From: Multifurca ochricompacta
Taxonomy: Eukaryota > Basidiomycota > Agaricomycetes > Russulales > Russulaceae
Reading direction: 5' to 3'
Assembly (NCBI GenBank): GCA_022496185.1
Contig: WTXG01000106.1
Coordinates: 62,001-126,000 of the forward strand
DNA length: 64,000 nucleotides
Shown: piece by piece, positions 21,914 to 33,390 of the stretch
Position numbering within the stretch: the stretch's first letter is position 1
Layout: the number at the start of each line of letters is the position of its first letter
Notes under the pieces: model-generated
The model's input: only the letters and a program-made list of their open reading frames with translations
What the model was told of the DNA's origin: nothing
The model's database searches: none
Made by a program: the position numbers and the translations under genes

Positions 21914-22415
21914 CTACTCCACATTATACCCAACAAGCGATCTACGCCCGACAATCTCTCCAACCTAAAAACCCAGAACGCAAAAAGAATAAAAATAAAA
22001 ATCGAATTCGCGTGGAAAAAACGACGAAGGGTTTTGTGGAGGAGCAGATTCGGATTCTCACCTTGAAAACCCCATAAGCCTCAACGGCATAAACGCCCAA
22101 ACGGGCCCACTCGCCGCTCTTGATAATCTCACGCCAATAAGAGATAGAACGTGTGCGAGACCATAAAGTCGAATACGAGCCCAACACGGCACCAAGCGAT
22201 GAGGGAGGTTGAAGACGTTCGGCGGTATAGATCTGTTTGAGCACTTCACGCACAACGGACAAGTTATACTTTACAGGTTGTTAATACACTTTTTTTTAAA
22301 AAAAAAAAGAGGGGGAGAGGGGGAGGGGGGGAGGGGGAATAAGAAAGCAACCACGTATTAATGTAAGCCCAAATTCAACAAGAAAAAGGGGGAGAGGGAG
22401 AGAGGGGAAAGAAAC
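21914..22415 (-). pseudogene. atp20: ATP20 3' fragment (duplicated, truncated)
   Basis: Contains the last two exons of ATP synthase subunit g: the blocks LKQIYTAERLQPPSS, STLWSRTRSISYWREI and KSGEWARLGVYAVEAYG, then VGEIVGRRSLVGYNVE after an intron, with stop at 21914-21916. The 5' exon with the presequence is missing because the duplication breakpoint lies in the preceding intron. In addition, the codon after the first Tyr of the middle exon is TAA where the complete copy has CAA (near 22282). It cannot make subunit g. Confidence 0.9.
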
Positions 22416-22495
22416 CACAAATCCAAACCAAAAAAAAGGTATACAGCTCAGAACATAACAACACGAAGCGATAAACTCTCCACAACTCGTTCTAC

Positions 22496-24481
22496 CTACA
22501 AACCAAGCCGCATCCATCCCATTACCCTCGACCGTGGAGAGCCCGAACTGAATGGTACGTGCATATACGTCCCATCCATCCCATCCCTTGTCAAACTTGC
22601 TAATGCCCCTCGCACCGAGTCTCTGCCTTTCGCCCACCCATAAGAAACCTTCCGAAGTTCTCCAACGCTGAGCAGCTCCGGCGGTGCATCATAGCGGGTC
22701 ATCCATGAAGAAACAAGCTCCAGTAACCTGTGTAGCTTTCCATCCACCTTCATCTCCAAAGATAGTGCTTTCTCATAACCTGGGCGAACTTGCGCGACAC
22801 TGACATTATCGGGAAAGCCACTGCGACGTCAGGAAGATGTGTCATCGTCAAAATGAAGATACAGACCTTGGACATTCCCCTCAGCATTCTCGGAACGGTC
22901 CTCCCCTCCCGTTTCCGACTTGAGCCCCGTAATACCTTCCCGAACATCATCCGAGCCCCTCACACGAGCAAACCGACAGTCGTTGTCGTTTGAGAAAGAA
23001 CCACACGAGACAGCAATCAACTTCCCGAAATCTACACACCGCCGCAGGAAACCAAGACACGACTCGCTGTTCATACTGAACCTCATGTTCACTTCAAGTA
23101 TAAGTGGCATGCTCGTTTTCGAAAATTCCACCGACGCGCTCATGCGAACGCACTCCAACGATTCTTCCAGTAAGCCGATTCCAAGTGATATCCTTGAGGC
23201 TACCTTCGCGATCTCGAGTTCCTGAGGTCGATTAACACGTGCTAGGGTCTGGACACCACCTTGCGCGTTCGCCTGAGATATGGATGTGTATCGTGGTACA
23301 GAGGATCAGATGATGATGATATTACCTTCCATGACTTGATTGTCTCTTCAAGACCTGCTTGGAATCCTCTCCAGCGCTGAATATCTTCTTGGTCCACACG
23401 ACGTGTCTTAACTGCTTTGACTGCACGACGTATCTCTTCTATCCAGAATTTGTCTAGTTCGATGTAACATCTTCGAATCTCTTTCAACACAAAGTCCACT
23501 TCACTGAGTAGGTCAAAGTCTTCTGGAAGGGGCTGGGATAATGCTGAAATGACATAAGATAACATAAGATAACATAACTAAATATCTCAAGGATGGTCGA
23601 GAATCTCACTCACCTGTTTCCCGAACCTTTTTCATGGCATTTACTGTCCCGTTCTCATATGATTTTCGCAAATCTACGGCCTGTCCACGTAGGGTCTTTG
23701 CCATATCTAATCGCTTTTCAAGCATGTCCAAGAAGGAGCTCTGTTGTTGGATCTCGGCTGAAATGTCGAGTAGATATCTGTTGGCATATTCTTCTGTGAG
23801 CTGTAAGAAATGGATGCAGCGATCTTGTTGTTTCTTGAATGTTGCGCGTAATGCGGCTACCTGTTTGTAGAGGTGGGGTCGATGTTCTGGGGGAGCGGTG
23901 GACGCTAGATTCTGTAAGCGGTCTATGAGATTGGATAGCTTGTTTATGTTCTTCAACCAGGAAGACAATGTTGGGTCCAACCCTTCCGGGGAGTCGGCAG
24001 TTGCATCCCGTCGGCTGAAGGAGCGGGGGCGAGAAAACCTTTGGGATCTTGAACGCTCCGAGTCGATGAGGTCGAGGAGTGGTACACAGCTATTACCCTC
24101 CACCCCCGGAGACGAGAACATCTTTATGATGGTTCATGCGGCCCTTCTTCAGGAATAACGTTTTTGATCATGACTGGAGCGCATATCGTATGCGAGTCGC
24201 GTCCGTTGCGGGCCTCAACTTTTGCTTGCTGTCAGCAAAAAAGCGAGAAAAGAATACAATAACACGTACTGTGATGGCTGACCATCCTCTGTGAAGTAAA
24301 AATCCTTTCCTGAACTTTTAGAGGCGTCCAAGAACGATGATATGAGAAGGAAGTCTGTACCCGTGTTGTCCAATCTCGTTGTGGCGGTCTCGCCACCACT
24401 GTTCTGACCGAAATAGCGTACCTATTTCTCTGTTAGTAGGTTCGTTGTAGGCATGACTGTTCCCAGTTGTAATGGAGACAT
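22496..24481 (-). pseudogene. Coiled-coil protein family, copy C (pseudogene)
   Basis: Same exon pattern as copy B, with matching splice sites around 23606-24121, 23325-23541 and 22830-23270. It is broken in at least two places. A one-base deletion near 22780 in the final exon changes the frame after VSRKFAQ, and small indels after the first ATG (24481) destroy the N-terminal frame, so the conserved SHAYNEPTNREI is out of phase with the start. The 24120-24320 part also differs strongly from B. Internal exons remain open and could give a shorter product from a later start. The conserved core is otherwise close to A and B. Confidence 0.75.
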
Positions 24482-26039
24482 TCAGCGCGTAGAGTGAGAG
24501 CGGAAAGCGTCGATAGTTATACAGGGTAATGAACTCGCAGGGGGAGGGGGAGGGGCATGCCATGGCGCACGGTAGTTCATAAAGGATTCGATTGCATTAC
24601 GTGAGCGCACCGCTCACTGCTTGCATGCTGTGCTGTGTCCTAATCAGCGTGGTAAAAAAAATGAGCATATGTTGGGCCTGAATTGGTCTCGGTTAAGACC
24701 ATCGAACAGCTAACGATGAAATCCGCACTTGAAACGTATATATCCCATTCCCCTGTCAAGCAGTCCGGACATTGGTACATGGAATGGGTGGGGGGATGTA
24801 GTTCATACGATGGGTTGAAGTTGTTGAATTGTTGAGTTGAGAAAAGAACTACCTTCCCACAGCTTTCTGACGAGCCGGGGGCTGTACAAGATTTGAGGGT
24901 CTCGCACCTCGTGGAGTCCGCATGGAGTACTGCACTTGCTCTATCTGTGCGGCAGCTGTGGATAGATAAACGAGAAGTAGCGAGAGAAAAAAAAAAAAAC
25001 ACTAACGGGCAGGCAGCGAGATAACTTAGATACGCGAGGATAATCTAAGTAGATAGATAGATAGATAGATAGATCACACAAGGGGAAAAATGTCCGTAAA
25101 GATGTGCTGTGTCTTAATCACTCTCCCAATCCTCACCCTTCCTTCCCTATCTTTATATGCGGTGGTGATGACCAGCAGAGGGTGTGAATAGAAATGAAGG
25201 AGGGAGGCAATAGTTAAGGGTACAGGTAGGCAACTGTAGTTTGGGATCAACCCACCGTGACCTAACGTCCTCCTTTCCATTCTCCGGGGGTCACTCCCAC
25301 ATCTGTCAAATAAAATAACCCATGTCGTCAAGGTCTCCTCGTTTGCTGTACAGCCTACATCTTTAGACTCTCATGCTTCTCTATTTCCAAGTGTAACAGT
25401 GTACCCATTATCAAAAGAAGAACATTCCAACATTTTGAACTGGGTCTCTAGACTGCATTACTTCCTAGATCAAACTTTGGGAAGTGTTGTACCTCTGAAT
25501 TGGCTGCTCTGGTGGGCGATCCTGTGGGGCAGTAAATACCTCTCTTTAGCTACACGACATCTCATGGTTGCTCTGCCTCTTTGTCTAGGTAGAAAGCATG
25601 TCTTCCCCCCACCTGCATTGGGCGCCACTTTTCACTGCTCCAAATGTGTTTCACCCTTGGGCGCGAAGCGGGTCATCTCTGTAGGTGCTAACACACTACT
25701 CCCTAAGAGTTTATAAAGTGAGAGTAAGAGACGCGGACAAGATAAAATAATGCCATTATTAGATTAGGACCTGTCCAATACGGAATTACCCTTAGTTGTG
25801 TGTGTTGAAGTAACACGGATAGGGAAATATGTGGCGGTTTCAGAAAGAGAGAGATAAAAATAGAGAAATAAAAAAAAATCACAGTTTGTTGTTTTTTTTT
25901 TTTGAACATTCGGAATGTATTTCCCTCCCCTCTCCCCCCTGAATTAAATTCTATTGTTGGTGATTGTTGGGAAAAGAAAGGAAGAGAGAGAGGAGGTAAT
26001 GGTGATTGATGATGGTGGTGGTAAGGTGTAGCTTACGCA
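24482..26039. other. Upstream region of copy C
   Basis: Non-coding, collinear with 20517-21913. A GATA microsatellite (25050-25074) and long A/T homopolymers account for much of the length difference. No gene recognised. Confidence 0.6.
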
Positions 26040-26786
26040 CTACTCCACATTATACCCAACAAGCGATCTACGCCCGACAATCTCTCCAACCTAAAAAAAC
26101 CCAGAACGCAAAAATAAAAAAAATTAAAATTAAAATCGAATTCGCAAAACGACGAAGGGTTTTGTGGAAGAGGAGAGGAGAGTCGGATTCTCACCTTGAA
26201 AACCCCATAAGCCTCAACGGCATAAACGCCCAAACGGGCCCATTCGCCGCTCTTAATAATCTCGCGCCAATAAGAAATAGAACGTGTGCGTGACCATAAA
26301 GTCGAATAGGAGCCCAGTACGGCACCAAGCGACGAGGGAGGTTGAAGACGTTCGGCGGTATAGATCTGTTTGAGCACTTCACGCGCCACGGACAAGTTAT
26401 ACTTTACAGGTTGTTGATACGCTTTTTTTTTTTTGTTTTTTTTTTTAAAGAAAGAGGAGGGGGGTGGAATAAGAAAGCAACCACGTATTTGATGTAAGCC
26501 CAAATTTCGAATGAGAAAAAGGAGAGGGAGGGGAAAAGAAAAAAAAACGTACAACCCAAAAGACCAGAGAATCGCGCTCCAAATGGACCCAGCGCGTGAC
26601 GTGCATACTCTCCAGCACGAATAAAAGCTGCTGAAGCTGCCCCGAGCGCGTCTTGAGCCTTTTTCTGTGCCGCTGCCGACGATGAGGATGATGAGGATGG
26701 GATGATGTGGAAGAAGTAGTAGTAGTAGAGGCGAGACGACGTGGTGCCGATTGACGCAATACGGTACGTGATGCTATAGGAAGCAT
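26040..26786 (-). CDS. atp20: Mitochondrial F1Fo-ATP synthase subunit g
   Basis: Subunit g is a small membrane protein needed for ATP synthase dimers and crista shape. Exons 26786-26553, 26421-26195 and 26090-26040. The start MLPIASRTVLRQSAPRRLAS is a typical mitochondrial presequence. The conserved part runs from AQDALGAASAAF and HALGPFGARFSGLLG through YQQPVKYNLSVAREVLKQ and SYWREIIKSGEWARLGVYA to VGEIVGRRSLVGYNVE. The presequence and the AQDALG segment are in different frames: exon lengths total 512 nt, one short of a multiple of three, which fits one missing base in the Ser/ATC-rich tract near 26700. It may be a real defect, a polymorphism or a read error. The intron acceptor at 26422 follows a long A run, not a pyrimidine tract. 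Divergent from the uricase gene. Confidence 0.88.
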
Positions 26787-27221
26787 ATCTCTCTTTTTCT
26801 TTTACTCGATTATTATCCTGTTGGTAAGAAGAAGGGGAGGAGGAGAAAGGGTGATGAAGGGGGGAAGGAATATGGAGTGGGGGTCGTTGCCTCGTCGTCG
26901 TCGGGAGGGTCGCGCGCGGAGCTCTGCTGTGGGGTTTTTTGCGGTTGCGGTTGAATTTTCTTTTTTCGGATTTTCGGAACACCTTCGGAGGTTCGGAGGC
27001 GGAAGTGTGACGGATTAAACGGTATTCGGCGAATACGGCCGGTACATGCCGTTTTTATTCCCACGATTCCACCATTTTTATTCCCACACCGCCTTAGATC
27101 AAAAGATAACAGATAACATAACATGAGATCTCTTAAGTACCAGCCTCGCCTCTTCATTCTCTCTCAATCCCCACCCCTTAAAATCTCGTCGATCAAAAAC
27201 TTTACTCCTTCAGATTTGGTC
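26787..27221. promoter_or_regulatory. Shared intergenic promoter of atp20 and uricase
   Basis: 435 bp between two divergent start codons. It contains a purine-rich run (26830-26880) and an imperfect pair around TATTCCCACGATTCC and TATTCCCACACCG near 27055-27090. No specific factor site was assigned. Confidence 0.5.
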
Positions 27222-29173
27222 ATGGCTACAGAGGGAGAACCAGGCGTACTCGTGGACGCGCGATATGGGAAGGACAAGGTGCGAGTGTTCCGCGTGGTGC
27301 GGGATCCGACGACCAAGGTGCACAATGTAGTCGAGTATAACGTCACAGTGTTGGTTGAGGGTGCGATTGAGACGAGGTAATGCGAATAAATTCATCAAGT
27401 TCTACTGTCTCTTAATTGCCCCCTTCCCCCCCTACAGCTATACACAAGCCGACAACACCGTCGTCGTCGCGACAGATTCAAGTGCGTAAAAATAAAATCT
27501 CCTCTCGAAAAAAGTTTTAAGATTATTTTTTTTTTGCCCCTGCAACTCATTCAATGAATGATATAGTGAAGAACATCACGAACTGTATGTTATCATCCCC
27601 ACACTCCAATAAATAAAATTTTAAACCTCACCACCTCCGACACCCCCCCCTACCAAAAAACAAAATTAAAAATTAACGGGCCAGACTTGGCAAAAGTATC
27701 CCCGCACGTATTGGACCCAGCTCGATTCGCGTTACATCTCGGTGCACACTTGCTCGCACGTTATACGCACATTCAAACGGCGCTCGTGACAGTGGATCAA
27801 TTGCGTTGGGCGCGCATCGGTATCGCCGGTGCTGAAAGCAGTGCAAAAGAGGAAGGAAGACCGGGACACAATTACGCGTTTTGGCGGGATGGAGCCGATA
27901 GACGATTCGTCGACGTCGAAGTGGCGCGAAAGGAAAAGGATGGTGGTGCTAATACGGCGGTAGCGAAAGTATCTGGTGGATTGCGAGATCTCCTTGGTAA
28001 ATGTCCTTTTCCCAACTTTTTGTATGACGATGACAACGACGACGACGACGATGATGATGATGATGACGATGATATGTCGAACAGTGCTCAAGTCTTCAGG
28101 ATCGGCATTTGAGAACTTTGTGCGAGACGAATACACGACGTTGGTCGAGGTGGACGATCGGATTTTTAGCACTTCGGTGGATTTAAGGTATACGTATGAT
28201 GAGGTGGATGTACGATTGCCCGGCGACGAAAAGGGATTGGTGTTTGGAGAGGAGAATGTGAGAGGGAAAGGGAATGATGGAGGAGTATATGCGTGGGATG
28301 ACGCGAAGATTGGGTCACGGGCGCGTGAGATCACGTTGGATGTATTCGCGCACGATGAAAGCGCGAGTGTGCAGGTGCGTGGTAACCAAGTTGATGATGA
28401 TGAAGGGATGATGTCATATGAATTGGGGTAGGCGACGCTTTACAAGATGGCTCAAAGGGTGCTCAGTGAGAACAAAGGAATAGAGAAGGTACGGTACGTG
28501 CTGCCGAATAAGCACTACATACCAGTGGATATGAAATATATCGGGGTGGACAACACGACACCGTACGTACAAACGAATTTATTATCTTCATTTCTCATCG
28601 CATCGCCATTTTCTCCTCTTGGCTCTTTGATTCTTGGTTGGTTGTGCGGGGACGTTGACATTTTCGCATTTTGGGTAATTTTGGTTTTTTTGAGGGGACT
28701 ATTCCATTTGCGGAAATGTCATCTGCCACGTGTTGTGGAGCGGAAGATGATGGGGGGGGGTTGTTTTGTTTGTTTGTTTGTTGGGGGGAGGGGGAGGAGC
28801 GAGTGACGGACGGGGGTTCTTTTTTCTTTTTTCTCTTTTTTCACGATCGATGCCTTGCCATGTCAGTCATGGTTGATCAGTTACGCCGTAAGGGTGAGCC
28901 AAGCCTTTAAATTGAACGCTAATACGCGCCCTTTCTTTTCTTTTTTTTTCTTTTTCTTTTTCTTTTTTCTCTATAGACGAAATGCAGAGGTCTTCACCCC
29001 AGTGGATTCGCCTAGGTGAGTAAGAGTTTAAACCATGTGATGTATGAATAGCCGAAATGGGAAGGACCCACTTGCGACGGCACGGCATCGGGTCGGCGAA
29101 AAAAGAAATACACACTGACCCTGACGTCATTTATAGTGGACTGATCTCCGCCACGATCTCAAGACGACGATGA
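27222..29173 (+). CDS. Uricase (urate oxidase)
   Basis: Oxidises urate to 5-hydroxyisourate in purine breakdown, normally in the peroxisome. Eight exons: 27222-27376, 27438-27481, 27567-27584, 27685-27996, 28085-28374, 28432-28562, 28977-29015 and 29137-29173 (1026 nt, 341 residues). Family signatures present: ARYGKDKVRVFRVVR with the catalytic Lys, QADNTVVVATDS with the Thr-Asp pair, FALHLGAHLL, GSAFENFVRDEYTTLVEVDDR, MAQRVL and LPNKHYIPVDM with the catalytic Asn/His region, then FTPVDSPSGLISATI. Exon 3 is only 18 nt. The protein ends in SRRR and so lacks a standard SKL-type PTS1. The intron at 27997-28084 is a GAY trinucleotide repeat, and the 414-nt sixth intron is unusually long for this window. 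Confidence 0.96.
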
Positions 29174-29839
29174 CGTATTTGGTCTTTTTTTAAAAAAAGA
29201 AAAGAATCAAGAATCAAAATAAAATGAAAATAAATCACAGGAACGAAGAAAGGATAGGGTTTCAAGATGAGGTTTCTTTTTCTCTAAATCAATATTAAAA
29301 TTTGTTAGAAAATAGGGAAAGGATAGTAGTAGTGATGACGAAGAGAGAGATGTATGATAGATATGACGTCAATATTCTCACGAGGATGAGAGTGAGAGAG
29401 AGTGAGAGAGTGAGAGAGAATGAGGGAAATAACGGAAACAGGGTAAAACGGGGGTTAAAAAAAACCAAAGGCGGTTTAGTAAAGGGAGGTCATTTTTTCC
29501 AATTTTATCTTTAATTTTATTTATTTTAGTCAAACTCAGCTTCAATCCAAGTCACAGTCACTCACTCACTCAAATCCAATCCAATCAACAATCACCACCC
29601 AACTAACCAAACCGGCCAGCCACAGCCAACCAACCAAACGACAACCGACAACCCGACCAACCAACCAACACCAACCACAACCACAACACAACAACTACCA
29701 CCACCAACCACCACCAACCACCACAACCGACAACGACGACAACAACAACGACCGATTAACCAAACCGCTACCAGAGGTCTTCCCTTCCTCCCCTTCCCTT
29801 CCTTTCCCTTCTTCCCCTCCTTTTTTCCTTCAACGATCA
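29174..29839 (+). promoter_or_regulatory. Upstream region and CA-rich leader of the zinc-finger gene
   Basis: The first half is A/G-rich. From about 29530 to 29770 the plus strand is almost entirely C and A (units such as CAACCA and CCACCAAC), with few G or T. Just upstream of the start at 29840 lies a C/T-rich stretch (29775-29830). An unstructured CA-rich 5' leader is plausible, but the transcription start is not visible. Confidence 0.5.
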
Positions 29840-30407
29840 ATGGCTGGTGACCACAAATGTCCCGTTTGTCAAGCAACTTTCACTCGTCCACAGCATGTAG
29901 CTAGGCATATGCGATCCCGTAAGCATTTTCTTTCTTCCCCGACCCCCATCTTATACCCTTCAACTCTCAGATACTGGTGATCGTCCATACAAATGTCAGC
30001 ATTGTGGAGATCAGTTCGCTAGAAGGTCTGTCCCTTCCCCCTCCTCCTCCTCCTCCTCTTCCTCCCAATCTTTCTATTTCTACCCTTCTCCCCACTCCCG
30101 CACCTACCCTTCCTATTTAAAAAAATAATTTCAATTTCCACTTGATGATCCCCCCCTCTTTTTTCATACCCTCCGGGCTCCATCATTCATCATTTTCCTC
30201 CTCTTTTAGCGATCTTCTCTCAAGACACATCAATAAATGTCACCCTAATGAGAGACCTTTGGCTTCCTCCACCCCTTCTCGCCGCAAGGGCTCCTCTTCC
30301 GCTAGTAGAGCTACCACTTCAAAGCAAGCCTGTGATCAATGTGTCCAATCTAGTTTGCCCTGTGATGGTGCTAATCCATGTTGTACGTCTCCTTACTTTT
30401 AATCTTA

Positions 30408-30441
<34 letters not shown>

Positions 30442-32584
30442 ACGCACACTTTCTCACACACCCTCGGTCATTCCCACCCATCACCAACCTTATCTTTTCA
30501 TTCATTCAACAGCCAAGTGTGTCCACAGAAAGACGAGGTGCACCTACGTCAAATTTCATCGTCAGACCGCTCCCCTTGGTCCTGGCCATCCCGCCCGTCC
30601 TCCCAATGACGCTTCGAATCCTGGGCTTCCTCCCCTCGGTCCTCTTCCATCGGTAACCAATCCATATCGCCTTTCAGAACCTTTTTTCCTCGGTGGTAGC
30701 GACGGATCTACCCACAATCCCACTGCCATTTCCCAATCAGCCCCTTCCATCCCACCTAATCCTCTCTATCTCAACCATCAATTCTCCTTCCCCCCACCTA
30801 TACTTGCCTCAACACCCGCATATGATAACGCTTTTAACTATACAGCCAGATATCGTGCCCAAGCGGACTTTCTTTCCCGCTCAGGCGTAATCCCCCCGGA
30901 GCGTGTTCCTCCTCTTCCAGCTATATATCAAGATACTCATGATCCGACCGCCGCACGCTACGCACAGTCCTACAATGTCCGCAGCGATCCTCGAGACTAC
31001 CCTCTCCCGCCTTCCCCAAATGGTGTTGACTATGGATACAATGTCGATAACAAGGTGTGTTTCGCTCCTCACCTCTCGCCTTCCCCGCTCGTCGATTGAC
31101 TTGTTGTGGCCCCAAAGTCCGAGTCGTATCCGAATCCTGTCTCGGGATATTCAACAAATGGATACAATCATCACCTCTTGACCTTTAATCTTGACACTCA
31201 AACCCACCAGCGGTGCGAGTCGAGTGCCAGCGATACAGGCAGTACAACGAGCCGCAGTCAACCTTCCTCGGCTACATCCTCGAGCGTCCATCTCCCATTA
31301 CCCCCAGATTATCTATCGCCATCTTTCTCTCGCCCTGCGACTGCTGACGGTGCCCCCCAAGATCGTGAAGGGTTTTCCTCCGCCTTTGGGCTGATGTCCC
31401 TCGACGATCCCGACGTTCTTGCTGGCTTTGGCGAAGGGGCACCTTTCTTTGACAATGCCATTACCCATGGGAGTGGGTCTGCCCATAACCCATCCTGGGG
31501 GGATGGACCTACACCTCGTGCAAACCCCTCCGATGCACCTGCTCCTCAAGGTGGCAAAAGCACCCAACGACAGCAACAACCACAACCACAACAGCAACAG
31601 CAACAACCACAACAGTCTCAAGGACAAGGAGGAAATGCGCCAGCTTCGACCTCGGCCAGTCTTAAGGAGCTCAAGGAGATGTGGAAGCAATATATGAGGA
31701 TTCCACTTTCCGGTCAGTCCCTTGCGCATGAGCACCACCATCCTTCTGGAAGCCCAAAACGTGAGCGCGGGCTTTCTCGCGTCGCCAGTTTGCCGAGTGT
31801 CAAGACGCCTTCAGCCGCGACTGCCAGTTGGTCGGACCCGATGCGTGGTGGCGCTAACGGCACCCAGCAACAGCAGCAGCAGCAGCAGCAGCAACAACAA
31901 CAACAACAACAAATACCTGGAGCCGCGGTAAACAATATACAGTATGGGGGCCACGTGGGGTATTCGCGTGCGCATAATCACACGGATGACCTGCGTAGTT
32001 ACGAACAAGCCGTGCTCGCGCGCCGTGCTCCCCTTACACTTCACCTTGCGCCACGCCGACGCGGCAATACGACGTCGACTGGACCTGCGCCACCACCGCC
32101 ACCACCGCCACCACCTCCACTGGGTAATAATGTCGCTGGAGCAATACGAGTACCGTCATTGCATAGGACAGGTGCAGACACAGGAACTCGTGCGAGTCCC
32201 GCAGGAAGTGGCAGTGGCAGTGGCAGTGGCAGTGGTAGTGGCAGCGACAGGAGTATGAGCGTGTTTACGGACGAAGACGGGAGTGCGAGTACTTCCCCTG
32301 CACCAGGTCGAGGTGCCGGTGGCAGCAACAGTGGCTCGTTCAGTGCAGATGATGCCTCGCGGCCGACCTTCAAACGTCTACCTTCGCAAACCCTCGTTCC
32401 AGAGTATGCAAAACGACCGGCGATTGGAAGCACATTGCCTGGCTCGCACGAAGGGTTCATTGGTGGACATACCGGTACCGAGCAGGATATACAGCAGCAT
32501 CAGCGAAGTCTTGGTATCGCTGAGCGCGCGAGGCGGATGAGCTTCCCGATTGGACGCACGGGTCTCGTCGGGTCGCAGGACTGA
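29840..32584 (+). CDS. Transcription factor with two C2H2 fingers and a Zn2Cys6 cluster
   Basis: Probable sequence-specific nuclear regulator. Five exons, 29840-29918, 29971-30025, 30210-30382, 30513-31054 and 31118-32584, give 771 residues in consistent phase. The N-terminus has two C2H2 fingers: CPVCQATF...HMRSH and CQHCGDQF...HINKCH (residues about 7-56), each with CX2CX12H spacing. Residues 86-112 form a fungal binuclear cluster with spacing CX2CX6CX5CX2CX6C. The remainder is low complexity: Pro/Ser-rich, two polyglutamine tracts (the longer one encoded at 31867-31911), a proline run near 32083-32120 and a Ser-Gly repeat near 32210-32245. No fungal-specific TF domain is apparent. Introns interrupt both the finger region and the Zn cluster. 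It lies tail-to-head downstream of uricase on the same strand. Confidence 0.92.
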
Positions 32585-33390
32585 TTTGAATCAACCTGGT
32601 GTGAGATATATATAATCAGTCATGGAGGGTTTTTCTTTTTTTTTTTTTTTCTTTTTCATTGGAGAAAGCGGTGCATGAGCACGACACCCCCGGCCGGAAA
32701 GGACAAAACACACGAACTGTCTGTCGGCTTGTTCATTCGTTTTTTCTTCATTCTCCTCTAGTATCCATCCTTTTTTTCTTGATGAGGGCTTGCTCTTATT
32801 TTTTTTTTTTTGCCAGCTATTATCGTGACTTTTTGTTTCTTGCTCTTGCTACTTCTTTGAGGGAGATGGTTCTCCCCCCCCTCTCCTTCCTTCCTCTGCT
32901 ACCTCCCTCTACTCAACTAATCACCTTTCCCACATCCCTTAAGATGAACGATAAAACGATGATGATTTGATATGATTTTTTTTTTTAGCCTTGGCTTTTC
33001 CTTTTTTTTTTCCCCTTTAAAGTCTGTATAGGTCTGTAGCTATTTCCCAACCACCTGTCCTGTCTTGTCCTGCCTTGTTTCTATCAGTATCAGTCCGTGT
33101 TTTATGTTGTTTCTGTTTTTTTTTTTTTGTCGCCTCCCTGTGTACAAGTATAATGACGACATGAGGCAACAAATTGCTTTGTTTGTTCACGACAAATAAC
33201 ACCAAATACTCAAACAACCAACACAAACAAAAACGCGTAAACAACCACGAAAAATACGAAAATACGTGTGTTTCTCTCCCTTCCTTGCTCCTTGCCCTCC
33301 TCGTCTTTGGTGGTTCGCGCTTCCCATCTCACTTCCTTTTTTTTTTACTTTATACAACAAAGGTTTCTTCTCTCTCTTTAATAACATATC
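32585..33390. other. Intergenic, T-rich
   Basis: 3' region of the zinc-finger gene and promoter side of hsp10. Many T homopolymers (for example 32637-32650 and 33114-33128). No gene seen. Confidence 0.6.

Larger units (their letters stand above)
18487..22415. repeat. Direct segmental duplication, unit 1 (copy B plus ATP20 fragment)
   Basis: Matches 22416-26550 in order and orientation: the coiled-coil gene, its 1.4-kb upstream region and the 3' part of ATP20. The join is near 22412-22418, where sequence matching the ATP20 intron (counterpart near 26540) runs into CACAAATCCAAACC, the sequence just downstream of the coiled-coil gene (compare 18486). The breakpoint lies in a purine-rich tract. 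Confidence 0.85.
22416..26550. repeat. Direct segmental duplication, unit 2 (copy C plus ATP20)
   Basis: Second unit of the B/C duplication. Because it runs into the complete ATP20 gene it keeps the original junction, so the 18487-22415 unit is probably the derived one. Differences between units are scattered substitutions and many small indels in simple repeats. Confidence 0.8.

Noticed and set aside
26404..26982. 192-residue minus-strand frame spanning the ATP20 presequence region
   Set aside because: It starts upstream of the mitochondrial presequence and reads through an intron; only its AQDALG to SGLLG segment is real ATP20 coding.
29592..29876. Minus-strand Gly/Val-rich frame
   Set aside because: Produced by the CA-rich leader read backwards.
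31714..31935. Cys-rich minus-strand frame (poly-C run)
   Set aside because: Antisense of the CAG/CAA polyglutamine tract.
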